From positions 1 to 64,000 of the forward strand of contig CAIKRR010000028.1 in assembly GCA_903829815.1 (NCBI GenBank): DNA of 64,000 nt, in the 5' to 3' direction. A model generated the notes under the pieces. The model saw only the letters and a list, made by a program, of their open reading frames with translations. It had not been told where the DNA came from and did no database searches. Position numbers and translations under genes: made by a program. The stretch is from an uncultured Pseudomonadota bacterium (lineage in GTDB: Bacteria > Pseudomonadota > Gammaproteobacteria > Burkholderiales > SG8-39). Each line of letters begins with the position of its first letter. Within the stretch, counting starts at the first letter, position 1. Of the stretch, positions 48,539 through 57,683 are shown piece by piece.

Positions 48539-49420
48539 ATGCATCCAGGCGCGCAAGACGGCGACAGCGACAGCAACATCCCGGGGCACCCGCGTCTTCG
48601 GCTCAGTTGCGCCACGCTCGAGCCGACCTTCGAGGTGGAAGCCATCGACGAACAGGGCCAGCGGATGCTGACCCGTATCGCCGGTGAGCATCCGCTCACA
48701 CTCTATGTCGACCGCCGCGAGATCGTGACCCTGATGACCCTGGGCCGGGCGCCGGAAGCGCTGGCCATCGGCTACCTGCGCAACCAGCGTCTGGTGCGCT
48801 CGATCGCCGAGATCGAATCGGTGCAGGTCGACTGGGATGTCAACGCGGTGGCCGTCACCACCCATGCCGGCATCGACGATCTCGAACGACGCATGTCGCA
48901 TCGCACCGTCACCACGGGCTGCGGGCAAGGCACCGTGTTTGGCGATCTGATGGCCGAAATCGATTCGATCCACCTGCCTGATGAGGTGCGCCTCTCCCAG
49001 GCCGGTCTGGCTGCGCTGCTCGAAGCGGTGCGGCAGCACGAAACGGTGTACAAATCGGCCGGTGCCGTGCATGGCTGTGCACTGGCCAGCGTGCGCGACG
49101 AGCAGTGCGCGCTGCTTGCCTTTGTCGAAGACGTGGGACGACACAATGCGGTCGATGCCATCGCCGGCCAGATGTGGCTGCAGGGTTGGGATGGCGCCGA
49201 CAAGATCTTCTACACCACCGGTCGACTGACCTCCGAGATGGTGATCAAGGCAGCACAGATGCAGATACCCTTTCTCGTTTCGCGCTCGGGCCTCACCCAG
49301 ATGGGCTACCAGACCGCGCAACGCGTCGGCATGACGATGCTCGGGCGCGCGGTCAATCGGCACTTCCTGCTCTTTACCGGCGAACACCGCTTCGTGCACT
49401 CGCCGCTCGCCCCCGCATGA
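48539..49420 (+). CDS. fdhD: Formate dehydrogenase accessory sulfurtransferase FdhD/FdsC
   Basis: Passes sulfur to the molybdenum cofactor of formate dehydrogenases. The 293-residue protein shows EHPLTLYVDRREIVTLMTLG, PEALAIGYLRNQRLV, the cysteine loop TVTTGCGQGT (one cysteine rather than the CxxC seen in E. coli), VHGCALA, EDVGRHNAVDAIAG and YTTGRLTSEMVIKAAQM. The frame begins at a TTG (48503), but I prefer the ATG at 48539; neither has a clear ribosome site. No formate dehydrogenase structural gene is in the window. ATGA overlap with mobA. Confidence 0.92.
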   Translation: MHPGAQDGDSDSNIPGHPRLRLSCATLEPTFEVEAIDEQGQRMLTRIAGEHPLTLYVDRREIVTLMTLGRAPEALAIGYLRNQRLVRSIAEIESVQVDWDVNAVAVTTHAGIDDLERRMSHRTVTTGCGQGTVFGDLMAEIDSIHLPDEVRLSQAGLAALLEAVRQHETVYKSAGAVHGCALASVRDEQCALLAFVEDVGRHNAVDAIAGQMWLQGWDGADKIFYTTGRLTSEMVIKAAQMQIPFLVSRSGLTQMGYQTAQRVGMTMLGRAVNRHFLLFTGEHRFVHSPLAPA

Positions 49421-50055
49421 AACTCACCGGGCTCATCCTTGCAGGCGGGCGCGGCCAGCGCATGGGCGGCATCGACAAGGGCCTGCAGCCCTTTTGCGGT
49501 CGCCCGATGGTCCAGGCCGTTCTGGAGCGACTGCGTCCGCAGGTCGACACGGTGCTGGTCAATGCCAATCAGAATCTCGAGCGCTATGCCGCGCTCGGCT
49601 ATCCGGTCCTGGCCGACCTGATCGATGGCCATGCCGGTCCTCTGGCCGGACTGCAGGCCGGCCTGGCCTGGTGCGCCGCTGCGGGCGCGGGCGCAACGCC
49701 CCGAGCCGTTGCGCCCGATGCCCTGCTCACCGTCCCTTGCGACTCGCCCCGACTGCCCACAGACCTCGCGCGTCGGCTTGCCGCGCCGCTGGCCGATCGG
49801 GCCATCGACCTGTCGGTGGCGGTCGCTCAGGGGCGCGAGCAGCCGGTGTTTGCGCTGGTACGAACCGGGCTTGCTGCGCACCTGCAAGCCTTCCTCGAAG
49901 GGGGCGGGCGCCGCATCGATGCCTGGTATGGCACCCTTCGCGTGGCGCGGGTGAGCTTCGATGATGAAGCCGACGCCTTTGCCAATGTGAATACCCTGGC
50001 CGAACTCGCCCTGCTCGAACGCGATGCCAGTGGCGATCGGAGAGCTCCGACTTGA
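49417..50055 (+). CDS. mobA: Molybdenum cofactor guanylyltransferase MobA
   Basis: Transfers GMP to molybdopterin, giving the guanine dinucleotide form needed by DMSO-reductase-family enzymes such as formate dehydrogenase. The 212-residue protein has GLILAGGRGQRMGGIDKGLQPF, VNANQNLERYAALGYPVLAD, LTVPCDSPRLPTDL and FANVNTLAEL, all standard. Start fixed by ATGA overlap with fdhD; stop overlaps the second moeA. The xanthine-dehydrogenase-type enzymes in this window instead need the cytosine form, for which a separate transferase (MocA) would be required and is not seen. Confidence 0.95.
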   Translation: MKLTGLILAGGRGQRMGGIDKGLQPFCGRPMVQAVLERLRPQVDTVLVNANQNLERYAALGYPVLADLIDGHAGPLAGLQAGLAWCAAAGAGATPRAVAPDALLTVPCDSPRLPTDLARRLAAPLADRAIDLSVAVAQGREQPVFALVRTGLAAHLQAFLEGGGRRIDAWYGTLRVARVSFDDEADAFANVNTLAELALLERDASGDRRAPT

Positions 50056-51359
50056 ACACGCTCGCGCAGTTCATCGCCGGTTGCGTGCCCGACTACCACC
50101 CTGATGCGCTGCCGGTCGATGACGCACGCAGGATCGCTGCCGGCTACGTGATGCCGGTGAGCGAGGTCGAACGGCTGCCGATCCGTGCCGCCCTCGATCG
50201 GGTACTCGCCGAGGCGATCATTTCTCCCATCGACGTGCCTGCGCATGACAATGCCGCGATGGACGGCTATGCGGTGCGTGCCGCCGACCTCGTCGCGCGT
50301 GCGGCCCAGACCGGCCCCGGCGCACCATCGATCGTGCTGCGGCCGATCGGCTCGGCCTTTGCCGGACATCCGTTTGACGGACTGGTAGGGCCGGGCGAGT
50401 GCGTCCGGGTCATGACCGGTGCCGTCATACCCGCTGGCGCCGATACCGTGGTCGTGCAGGAAACCTGCCAGCCCATCACGCTGCCCGATGGGCGTGAAGG
50501 CGTGCTCGTTGCACACGCACCGGCACGTGGCGAAAACCTTCGACTTGCCGGCGAAGATCTGGCCTGTGGTCGGCCGGTGCTCACCCCCGGCCGACGTCTG
50601 CGACCGGCCGAACTCGGACTGATTGCCTCGCTGGGCATGGGCACGATTGCGGTCTGGCGCCGACCGCGGGTTGCCTTCTTTTCCACAGGCGACGAACTGG
50701 CCTCGATCGGTCAGACGCTCGGTGCAGGTCAGGTCTACGACTCCAACCGCTACACCCTCCACGGCATGCTGCTGCGCGCCGGGGTTGAACCGATCGACCT
50801 GGGTGTCGTGCCCGATGACCCGGCAGCGCTGCGCACCACACTGCAAGAAGCCGCAGGCCATGCCGATGCCATCATCACCAGCGGGGGCGTCTCGGTCGGC
50901 GAGGCCGACCATATCCGCAGCCTCATGGCTGAACTGGGCGAAGTGGCCTTCTGGACAATCGCGATGCGCCCGGGGCGCCCCATGGCATTCGGTCGCATGG
51001 GCAAGGCCGCCTTCTTCGGGCTACCGGGCAATCCGGTGGCGGTGATGGTCACGTTCTACCAGTTCGTGCAACCGGCGCTCGCCCGCATCAGCGGCGAGAC
51101 GAGGGCGCCCACGGACGTCGCGCTGCAGGTCCCGAGTCGCGAGGCACTGCGCAAACGACCGGGTCGCACCGAATACCAGCGTGGCATCGTCTCGCGAGAT
51201 CCCGATGGCCAGAGCCGGGTCAGCCTGACCGGGCAGCAAGGCAGCGGCGTTCTGCGTTCGATGTCGGAGGCCAACTGCTTCATCGTGCTTGAACATGATC
51301 GTGGCAATGTGGCAGCAGGCGATCTGGTGACGGTGCAACCGTTTGAAGGCCTGGCCTGA
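50052..51359 (+). CDS. moeA: Molybdopterin molybdenumtransferase MoeA (second copy)
   Basis: Second paralogue, 435 residues, with VPAHDNAAMDGYAVRAADL, RVMTGAVIPAGADTVVVQETC, FFSTGDELASIGQTLGAGQVYDSNRYTL, ITSGGVSVGEADHIR and FFGLPGNPVAVMV. It differs from the first copy by a longer N-terminus (GCVPDYHPDALPVDDARRIAAGYV), as in the classical MoeA of Burkholderiales. The start is a TTG at 50052, overlapping the mobA stop as TTGA, with GGAGAG seven bases upstream; the next ATG would remove conserved residues. One copy might serve molybdenum and the other tungsten or a special route; no sequence proof. Confidence 0.93.
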   Translation: MNTLAQFIAGCVPDYHPDALPVDDARRIAAGYVMPVSEVERLPIRAALDRVLAEAIISPIDVPAHDNAAMDGYAVRAADLVARAAQTGPGAPSIVLRPIGSAFAGHPFDGLVGPGECVRVMTGAVIPAGADTVVVQETCQPITLPDGREGVLVAHAPARGENLRLAGEDLACGRPVLTPGRRLRPAELGLIASLGMGTIAVWRRPRVAFFSTGDELASIGQTLGAGQVYDSNRYTLHGMLLRAGVEPIDLGVVPDDPAALRTTLQEAAGHADAIITSGGVSVGEADHIRSLMAELGEVAFWTIAMRPGRPMAFGRMGKAAFFGLPGNPVAVMVTFYQFVQPALARISGETRAPTDVALQVPSREALRKRPGRTEYQRGIVSRDPDGQSRVSLTGQQGSGVLRSMSEANCFIVLEHDRGNVAAGDLVTVQPFEGLA

Positions 51360-51383
51360 AGCCGGCCAGCGGACAGCCATCGA

Positions 51384-51422
51384 TTGACAGCAACACGTGC
51401 ACCGCAACCCTTTGACAGCAAC
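51384..51422. repeat. Direct repeat TTGACAGCAAC before the TAXI gene
   Basis: The eleven-base sequence occurs at 51384-51394 and 51412-51422, start to start 28 bases apart, in the 80-base gap after the second moeA. Each copy contains a perfect -35 hexamer (TTGACA), but I see no matching -10 element at the right distance. The function is unclear. Confidence 0.5.
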
Positions 51423-51439
51423 CCCATGAGGCTGGCTGC

Positions 51440-52852
51440 ATGAGACCACTGACCTGGCAGGAGCGCGCGGGCGACTGGCTGCTGCGACACCCCTGGATCG
51501 CCATCGCCTTCATCGTGGCGCTGCTCTGCGCTGCCTTCGTGCTGCTCGCGCAAGTGCTGCGCCCTGCCCCCCCGCGAGCGTTCACGCTGGCCACCGGCGC
51601 CCGTGGCGGCGCCTACTTCACCTATGGCGAACGCTACCTGGCGGCTGCAGAGCGCTATGGCATTCGCGTGCGCCTGCAGCCTTCGAGCGGTTCTGCCGAA
51701 AACCTGCGTTCGCTCCTCGACCCGACAGGCGATGTGGATGCGGCCTTTCTGCAAGGTGGCATCGCCACGGTCAGGAACCCTGATGAGGACAAGCCAGGGA
51801 CGCAATCGGTCGGCCCCACGGAAGTACTGCCCGATCAACTGGTGTCACTGGGGGCGCTCTACTACGAACCGCTGTGGATCTTCCATCGGGACAAGCAGAC
51901 ACTGAGCCGTCTGGATCAACTGAACGGTCGGCGCGTGGCCACCGGCATCCCCGGCAGCGGCACTCGGGTGGTCGCGCTCGATCTGCTTGCCCAGAGCGGG
52001 ATCACGGCGGACAACACGCACTTCGTGGAGCTGTCCACAACCGAGGCCGCACAGGCGCTGATTGCCGGACGCATCGATGCGCTCTTCATGATTGCCGGCG
52101 AAGACTCTCCGGTGGTGCGCAACCTGCTGCGCTCACCCGGACTGTCGCTGATGAGTCTTGACCAGGCACTGGGCTTCACCCGCCGACGCCCCTACCTCTC
52201 GACCGTCACCTTGCCGCAGGGTGTGATCGACTTCAACCAGAACATCCCACCGCATGATGTGAACATGCTGGCAACCACCGCCAACCTCGTGGTGCGTGCC
52301 GACATGCACCCGGCACTCATGTATGTGCTGCTCGATGCGGCAGCATCGATTCACAAGGGTTCGAGTGCCTTCAACGAGGCGGGGGCCTTCCCCTCACCCC
52401 GACGACAGGACTTCGCCCTTGCCCCTCAGGCCGAGCGCTTCTACCAGACCGGCAAACCCTTCCTGCAACGTTATCTGCCGTTCTGGATGGCCACCTTCAT
52501 CGATCGCATCTGGGTGTTGCTGCTGCCGCTCCTTGCGCTGCTGCTGCCCCTCGCGAGCGTGCTGCCGCGCGTGATCGGTCTGCCTGGCCGACTGCGCATC
52601 CAGCGCTGGTATCGCATGCTCGGGCGCATCGAGCGCGATGCGCGTGATGAACCTGACGCCGACACCGTGCGCCGCTGCCTCGAGGCCATCGACGCGCTCG
52701 AGCGGCGAATCAACAGCACCCGCTTTCCGGCCGACCTGCTGAAGGACGCCTACGCCCTGCGCGTGGCCGTCGATCTGGTGCGCGAGCGACTGGCGGCGCC
52801 GGATTCAAAGGTGATCGAAGCATTGCGTCCGAGCAGCGCCGCCACCGGTTGA
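51440..52852 (+). CDS. TAXI-family TRAP-type solute-binding protein with C-terminal membrane anchor
   Basis: A 470-residue protein. A membrane segment near residues 17-42 (IAIAFIVALLCAAFVLLAQVL) precedes a TAXI binding domain with TLATGARGGAYFTYGERYLAAAE, LQPSSGSAENLRSLLD, GVATGIPGSGTR-like loop and a segment LTLPQGVIDFNQNIPPHDVN. A second hydrophobic stretch (about 355-385, IWVLLLPLLALLLPLASVLPRV) and a charged cytoplasmic tail of about 90 residues follow. Anchored TAXI proteins of this length occur in proteobacteria and often lack a dedicated TRAP permease, as here. It may be a sensor or receptor; the ligand is unknown. Confidence 0.85.
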   Translation: MRPLTWQERAGDWLLRHPWIAIAFIVALLCAAFVLLAQVLRPAPPRAFTLATGARGGAYFTYGERYLAAAERYGIRVRLQPSSGSAENLRSLLDPTGDVDAAFLQGGIATVRNPDEDKPGTQSVGPTEVLPDQLVSLGALYYEPLWIFHRDKQTLSRLDQLNGRRVATGIPGSGTRVVALDLLAQSGITADNTHFVELSTTEAAQALIAGRIDALFMIAGEDSPVVRNLLRSPGLSLMSLDQALGFTRRRPYLSTVTLPQGVIDFNQNIPPHDVNMLATTANLVVRADMHPALMYVLLDAAASIHKGSSAFNEAGAFPSPRRQDFALAPQAERFYQTGKPFLQRYLPFWMATFIDRIWVLLLPLLALLLPLASVLPRVIGLPGRLRIQRWYRMLGRIERDARDEPDADTVRRCLEAIDALERRINSTRFPADLLKDAYALRVAVDLVRERLAAPDSKVIEALRPSSAATG

Positions 52853-53027
52853 TGCAAGGACTCTGGCATCCAGGGTTGCACGCGAGGGTGGCCCGTCACG
52901 GGTTCACCGCCGTCGCGTCCCGCGGCAATCCGCCCCGAGGCCCCGGCTTGCCTCGATGCCCTGCATCATCGAGAATGCGCGCAGCAGGCACCATCACCTG
53001 CCCTGAACCTGTCGCCGTGGAGCGCTC

Positions 53028-53465
53028 ATGAATACGCAGTCCAACCCTCTCATCGGCAGCTGGTCCATCGTATCCACCGAACGCAAGCTGCTGCCCTCGC
53101 TCGAGGTGATCGACACCTTCCGGCCGGGCACCCGCGGCTTCATCCATTACATGCCCGACGCACGCATGTCGGTGGTCATCACCGAGGGCGGCCGTGCAGC
53201 ACCCGCCGGGCTGGTGGCCACCGACCCTGAAGCCGTCGCGATGTTTCGTACCGTGATGGCCTATGCCGGACGCTACACCTTCGAAGGCGATCGGGTGCTC
53301 CACCATATCGAGATCTGCTCGCTCGAAACCTGGAGTGGGCAAACGCAGACGCGTCTGGTGCATCTCGACGGTCCGATCCTGCGCCTGTCCACGCTGGCAT
53401 CCAATGACCCGTTCACCGGCCAGTACAGCCATCGCGCCATCACCTGGCAACGGATCGAGGCCTGA
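53028..53465 (+). CDS. Lipocalin-like domain protein
   Basis: A 145-residue protein with the Lipocalin_5-type pattern: NPLIGSWSIVSTERKL at the start, GFIHYMPDARMSVVITEGGR, MFRTVMAYAGRYTFEGDRVLHHIEI, and a C-terminal ITWQRIEA. Proteins of this type are small beta-barrels of unknown role, sometimes beside catabolic genes. No signal peptide. GGAG five bases upstream supports the ATG. It is flanked by 175-base and 125-base gaps with nothing notable. Confidence 0.8.
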   Translation: MNTQSNPLIGSWSIVSTERKLLPSLEVIDTFRPGTRGFIHYMPDARMSVVITEGGRAAPAGLVATDPEAVAMFRTVMAYAGRYTFEGDRVLHHIEICSLETWSGQTQTRLVHLDGPILRLSTLASNDPFTGQYSHRAITWQRIEA

Positions 53466-53590
53466 GCGCGCAAGAACACCGGACCGCGTGCGATATCAGG
53501 CACCCCCGTATCAATCACCGCTGTCCAGCGCTGCTGTCGTGCATCATTGCCAGAGCCTTGCAAGCCCCTGCAAGAAACCAGGAGACACCC

Positions 53591-54196
53591 ATGAAGATGC
53601 TGCGCTCGCTCGTCCCCGCCTTGCTTGCCCTCAGCCTGGGCGCGTGCATGCACGCCCCGGGGCATAGGGCGATGCACGGCGAGCCACCCACCGGATGGAC
53701 ACCCCTGCTCGATGGTCGTGATCTGGCGCAATGGAGCCCGATTGGTGACGCCAACTGGCGTCTCGCCGATGGTCTTGCGCAGGCCGACAAGGGCAACGGT
53801 TTCCTGGTTTCGAAACAAAGCTACACCAACTTCCGTCTGCGCGCGGTGTTCTGGGTCGATGCCGAGGCCAACAGCGGCATTTTCATCCGTTGCTCCGAAC
53901 CGACCAAGGTCGGTGCAAAGAACGCCTATGAAGTCAACGTGTTCGACAAACGTCCCGAGCAGAACTACGCCACCGGCGCCATCGTCGATGTGGCAAGCCC
54001 GGTGGTACCCATGACTGCTGGTGGCCGCTGGAACGTGTTCGAGATCACCGCGCGCGGCGATCGCTTCACGGTCACCCTCAATGGCGTACGCACGGTCGAT
54101 CAGGCGCGCGACAACCGGTTCGGCAGCGGGCCGATCGCGCTGCAGTATGCCGGTGGCATGGTGAAGTTCGCGCGGGTCGACATCCTCCCGCTCTGA
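53591..54196 (+). CDS. DUF1080 (3-keto-disaccharide hydrolase domain) lipoprotein
   Basis: A 201-residue protein with a lipoprotein signal (LVPALLALSLGAC, lipobox Leu-Gly-Ala-Cys19), hence probably attached to a membrane. The rest is one jelly-roll domain with GWTPLLDGRDLAQW, FLVSKQSYTNFRLRAVFWVDAEANSGIFIRC, AYEVNVFDKR and GGRWNVFEITARGDRFTVTLNG, the DUF1080 pattern. Members act on glycosides or keto-sugars in other bacteria; the role here is unknown. GGAG six bases upstream selects the ATG at 53591 over an earlier frame at 53558. Confidence 0.85.
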   Translation: MKMLRSLVPALLALSLGACMHAPGHRAMHGEPPTGWTPLLDGRDLAQWSPIGDANWRLADGLAQADKGNGFLVSKQSYTNFRLRAVFWVDAEANSGIFIRCSEPTKVGAKNAYEVNVFDKRPEQNYATGAIVDVASPVVPMTAGGRWNVFEITARGDRFTVTLNGVRTVDQARDNRFGSGPIALQYAGGMVKFARVDILPL

Positions 54197-54228
54197 TCCT
54201 CAACGCAGCACCCGAGGCCGCGTGGGTC

Positions 54229-55266
54229 TCAGTCGACCTTGAGCCCGATGGTGCGCGACAGGCGACCAAACCGATCGAGGTCGGCGGCGAGAATCGCCGC
54301 TGCCTCGCGGGGCGTACTGATGCCGGGCGCAAAACCCTGGGCGACCAGCTTGTCCTGCACCGCCTTGCGCGACAGGCCCTGCAACACCGCAGCATGGACG
54401 CTCTCGGCGATCGCCATCGGCGTCTGGGCGGGCGCCATCAGCCCGAACCATTGGTCGACTTCGTAGCCCGGCAAGCCCTGCTCGGCAACCGTCGGCACCT
54501 CGGGTGCCACCGCGATGCGAGTGCGACTGGTGACCCCGATCACCCGCAGGCGCCCCTGCTGCACATGCGGCAGGATGTTGGCTGCGGTATTGATGGCAAC
54601 CGGCGCCACGCCACCCAGTACGTCGGTGAGGGCCTGTGCGCAGCCCTTGTAAGGGACATGAGTCATGTCGGTCGAGGTCATCATCTTGAACATCTCGCCG
54701 GCCAGTTGCTGCGGCGAGCCGTTGCCGCATGAGGTGTAGGCAAGCGCACCCGGTCTGGCCTTGAGCAGCGCAACGAACTCGGCAACATTGCGCGCCGCAA
54801 TCTGTGGCGTCACGGCAATCATCAGTGGCGTGGTTGCCACCAGCGTCACCGGCAGGAAGTCGCGCGCGGTATCGAAGGGCAGACCTTGCAGCACCACCGC
54901 ATTGATCGCGAATGAACTGGTGACCATGAGCAGGGTGAGTCCGTCAGGCGCACTGCGCGCCACCGCCTCGCTGGCGATCGAACCGTTGCCGCCCGGACGG
55001 TTTTCAACCAGAACCGGCTGACCGAGGATGGGAGATATCTCCTGCGCGATGAGTCGCGCCAGGATGTCGGTACCGCCACCGGGCGGAAAGGTGACGAGTA
55101 TGCGCAGGGGCCGCTGCGGCCAGGCGGCAGCCGCTTGCGCAAGCGCGCTCTGCCCGAGCACCGATCCGAGAACACCCAGCGCAACCACAAGCACGGCACC
55201 TGCTCGTCGCATCGAGCTGCCAGCGCCACGCCGCTTGGCCGGCGCGTGATCGCATCGCGGCCTCAT
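54229..55266 (-). CDS. Tripartite tricarboxylate transporter (Bug/TctC) substrate-binding protein (second)
   Basis: Periplasmic receptor with signal peptide (AGAVLVVALGVLGSVLGQSALAQA) and the Bug start WPQRPLRILVTFPPGGGTDILARL, then NRPGGNGSIASEAVA and HVPYKGCAQALTDVLGG. The 345-residue form begins at an ATG overlapping the molybdenum-hydroxylase stop (ATGA); an ATG at 55212 gives a more standard signal peptide length, and neither has a strong ribosome site. The overlap implies coupling to the preceding oxidoreductase gene, so its ligand may be that enzyme's substrate. No TctAB genes are near. Confidence 0.88.
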   Translation of the reverse strand: MRPRCDHAPAKRRGAGSSMRRAGAVLVVALGVLGSVLGQSALAQAAAAWPQRPLRILVTFPPGGGTDILARLIAQEISPILGQPVLVENRPGGNGSIASEAVARSAPDGLTLLMVTSSFAINAVVLQGLPFDTARDFLPVTLVATTPLMIAVTPQIAARNVAEFVALLKARPGALAYTSCGNGSPQQLAGEMFKMMTSTDMTHVPYKGCAQALTDVLGGVAPVAINTAANILPHVQQGRLRVIGVTSRTRIAVAPEVPTVAEQGLPGYEVDQWFGLMAPAQTPMAIAESVHAAVLQGLSRKAVQDKLVAQGFAPGISTPREAAAILAADLDRFGRLSRTIGLKVD

Positions 55267-57683
55267 GCGCTGGCCACTTGCAGGGCCCGCCAGATCTTCT
55301 GCGCGCTGAAAGGCATCGTGAGATCGGTGACACCATGCGGCCGCAGCGCATCGAGAAGTGCGCTGGCCAAGGCTGCCGGCGCCCCGATCGTGCCCGACTC
55401 GCCACAGCCCTTGGCACCCAGCGGGTTGTGGGTGCAGGGTCGGCTCTCGTCAGTTTCGCTCGAAATGGATGGCAGGCCGTCAGCACGTGGCATCGTGTAG
55501 TCCATGAACGAGGCGGTGTAGAGCTGCCCCGATTCAGGATCGTATTCGGTGCCCTCCCAAAGCCCCTGTCCGACGCCCTGGGCGATGGCGCCGTGCACCT
55601 GACCCTCGACGATCATCGGATTGATGACCGTGCCGATGTCATCGACCGCGGCGTAGCGATCAAGCTGCACGACGCCGGTCTCGGGGTCGATCTCGACCTC
55701 GCACGCCTGGGCACCGTTGGACCAGGTGAGATTCACCGGGTCGTAGAAGGCCTGCTCGTGCAATACCGGTTCCATGCCCGGCGGCAGCCGGTGGGCATAG
55801 GCAGCGGCGCGGGCTACCTCGGGAAACGCCAGACTTCGATCGGTACCCGACACCCTGAAACGCCCACGTCCGGCAACGATCTCATGCTCGACATCGGCCT
55901 CGGCCGCCTCGAGCAGATGCGCCGCCAGCCGGCGGGCCTTGCCCACGATCCGATCACAGGCGGTGGCAATCGCCGAGCCTCCGATGGCCATCGAGCGCGA
56001 GCCAAAGGTGCCAGTCCCGTAAGGCACCCGACCGGTATCACCTTCAACAATCTCAACGCTGGAGAGCGGCACACCGATGCGGTGCGCGACCAGCTGCGCG
56101 AAACTGGTGGCGTGACCCTGGCCATGGTTCTGGGTGCCACAGCACACGACCAGACTGCCATCGGCCGCCACCCTGATGTCGGCCGACTCGAAGAAACCCG
56201 CCCGTGCGCCAAAAAGCCCGGCGTACTTCGAGGGGGCCACCCCCGAGCTTTCGACGAAATAGCTGATGCCAAAGCCACGCACGCGGCCCTGCGCCTCGCT
56301 GCGCGCGCGCCGCTCGGCAAACCCGGCATGGTCGGCCAGCTCGAGCACGCGATCGAAGAGCCGCGCGAAGTCACCCGTGTCATAGGTCGGCCCCACGGCA
56401 GTGGTGTAGGGCATCTGCTCGGCGGTGATGAAATTGCGCCGACGCAGGGCCATGCGATCGAATCCGAGCGTGGCGGCCGCCTTTTCCACCAGCCGCTCGA
56501 GCACGTAGCAGGCCTCGGGACGCCCGGCGCCGCGATAGGCGTCGGTGGGTACGGTATGGGTAAAGAGCGTACGCACCTCGACATCGATCTGGGGAATGCG
56601 ATACGGGCCCGAGAGCACCCCGGTATAGACCGACGTGGGAACCGCAGCACCGACGGTCGAGACCCAGGCACCCAGCGAAGCGAGGGTGCGAACCCGCATC
56701 GCGAGGAAGGTGCCGTCCGCAGCAAGCGCCAGTTCAGCGTGCGTGCGGTGATCGCGTGCCTGGTAGTCGCTCACGAATGCCTCGCCGCGGGTCGATACCC
56801 AGCGCAGGGGCCGCCCGAGACGGCGCGCGGCCCAGGCGAGTACGGTCTCCTCGGGGTAATGCTTGCCCTTGGTACCGAAGCCGCCGCCGACATCGGGAGC
56901 AATCACCCGGATCGAATTTTCGGGCACGCCAAGCTGCTCGGACACGAGCTTGCGAATATGGTGTGGGACCTGGGTGGTCGAGTAGATCGCAAGCTCATGG
57001 CCACTGGCACCGCCATCGGCGGCCGGCACGGCAATCACCGCTCGCGGCTCCATCGCGGCGCAGGCGAGGCGCTGGTTGACCAGGTCGATGCTGACACGGT
57101 GCGTCGCCGCTTCGAAGGCAGCATCAGCCGCAGCCACAGAACCACGGGCAAAGCGCAGCGACAGATTGCCCGAAGCCTCTGGATGGACCTGGGGGGCACC
57201 GGGCGCAGCCGCTACCGCCACGTCGACCACCGCCGGCAGCGGTTCCCAGTCGATCTCGAGGGCTTCGGCGGCGTCGATTGCCTGCTCGCGGGTGGTGGCA
57301 ACCACGATGGCCACCGCCTCACCCACATGGCGAGCCACGCCTTGCGCGAGCGACGGGCGCGGGGGCTCGACCATCACTGAGCCATCAGCACCGGGAATGT
57401 TCCAGAGCGAACGCATCGGGCCGACCCGATCGGCCGCCAGATCGGTAGCCGACAAGACCGCCACGACGCCAGGCATCGCCAGCACCGCAGCGCTTGCGCT
57501 CGCCGCAAAGGGCGCAAACCGCGCATGCGCATGCGGTGAGCGCACGAACGCCACGTGAAGTTCGCCCTCGAAACGCAGGTCGGCGACATAGCGTCCGCGT
57601 CCGGTGAGAAAGCGCTGATCTTCGCGCCGCAGCACCGGTGCGCCGATACCCTCGAACCCGGGCATCCCGACACTCGCGTTCAT
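55263..57683 (-). CDS. Molybdenum hydroxylase large subunit, form II (CoxL-like), without adjacent small subunits
   Basis: An 806-residue molybdopterin-binding subunit with VLRREDQRFLTGRGRYVADL, GGGFGTKGKHYPEE, the active-site loop AYRGAGR, NHGQGHATSFAQLVAHRIG and catalytic glutamate in GAKGCGESGTIG. It is similar in plan to the copy at 7972-10284 but has its own insertions. No FAD or iron-sulfur subunit lies next to it, so it must share subunits made elsewhere or use the coxM/coxS pair at 6544-7841. ATGA overlap at both ends joins it to an ABC-F gene and to a Bug receptor gene; GAAGG seven bases upstream supports the start. Confidence 0.9.
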   Translation of the reverse strand: MNASVGMPGFEGIGAPVLRREDQRFLTGRGRYVADLRFEGELHVAFVRSPHAHARFAPFAASASAAVLAMPGVVAVLSATDLAADRVGPMRSLWNIPGADGSVMVEPPRPSLAQGVARHVGEAVAIVVATTREQAIDAAEALEIDWEPLPAVVDVAVAAAPGAPQVHPEASGNLSLRFARGSVAAADAAFEAATHRVSIDLVNQRLACAAMEPRAVIAVPAADGGASGHELAIYSTTQVPHHIRKLVSEQLGVPENSIRVIAPDVGGGFGTKGKHYPEETVLAWAARRLGRPLRWVSTRGEAFVSDYQARDHRTHAELALAADGTFLAMRVRTLASLGAWVSTVGAAVPTSVYTGVLSGPYRIPQIDVEVRTLFTHTVPTDAYRGAGRPEACYVLERLVEKAAATLGFDRMALRRRNFITAEQMPYTTAVGPTYDTGDFARLFDRVLELADHAGFAERRARSEAQGRVRGFGISYFVESSGVAPSKYAGLFGARAGFFESADIRVAADGSLVVCCGTQNHGQGHATSFAQLVAHRIGVPLSSVEIVEGDTGRVPYGTGTFGSRSMAIGGSAIATACDRIVGKARRLAAHLLEAAEADVEHEIVAGRGRFRVSGTDRSLAFPEVARAAAYAHRLPPGMEPVLHEQAFYDPVNLTWSNGAQACEVEIDPETGVVQLDRYAAVDDIGTVINPMIVEGQVHGAIAQGVGQGLWEGTEYDPESGQLYTASFMDYTMPRADGLPSISSETDESRPCTHNPLGAKGCGESGTIGAPAALASALLDALRPHGVTDLTMPFSAQKIWRALQVASA

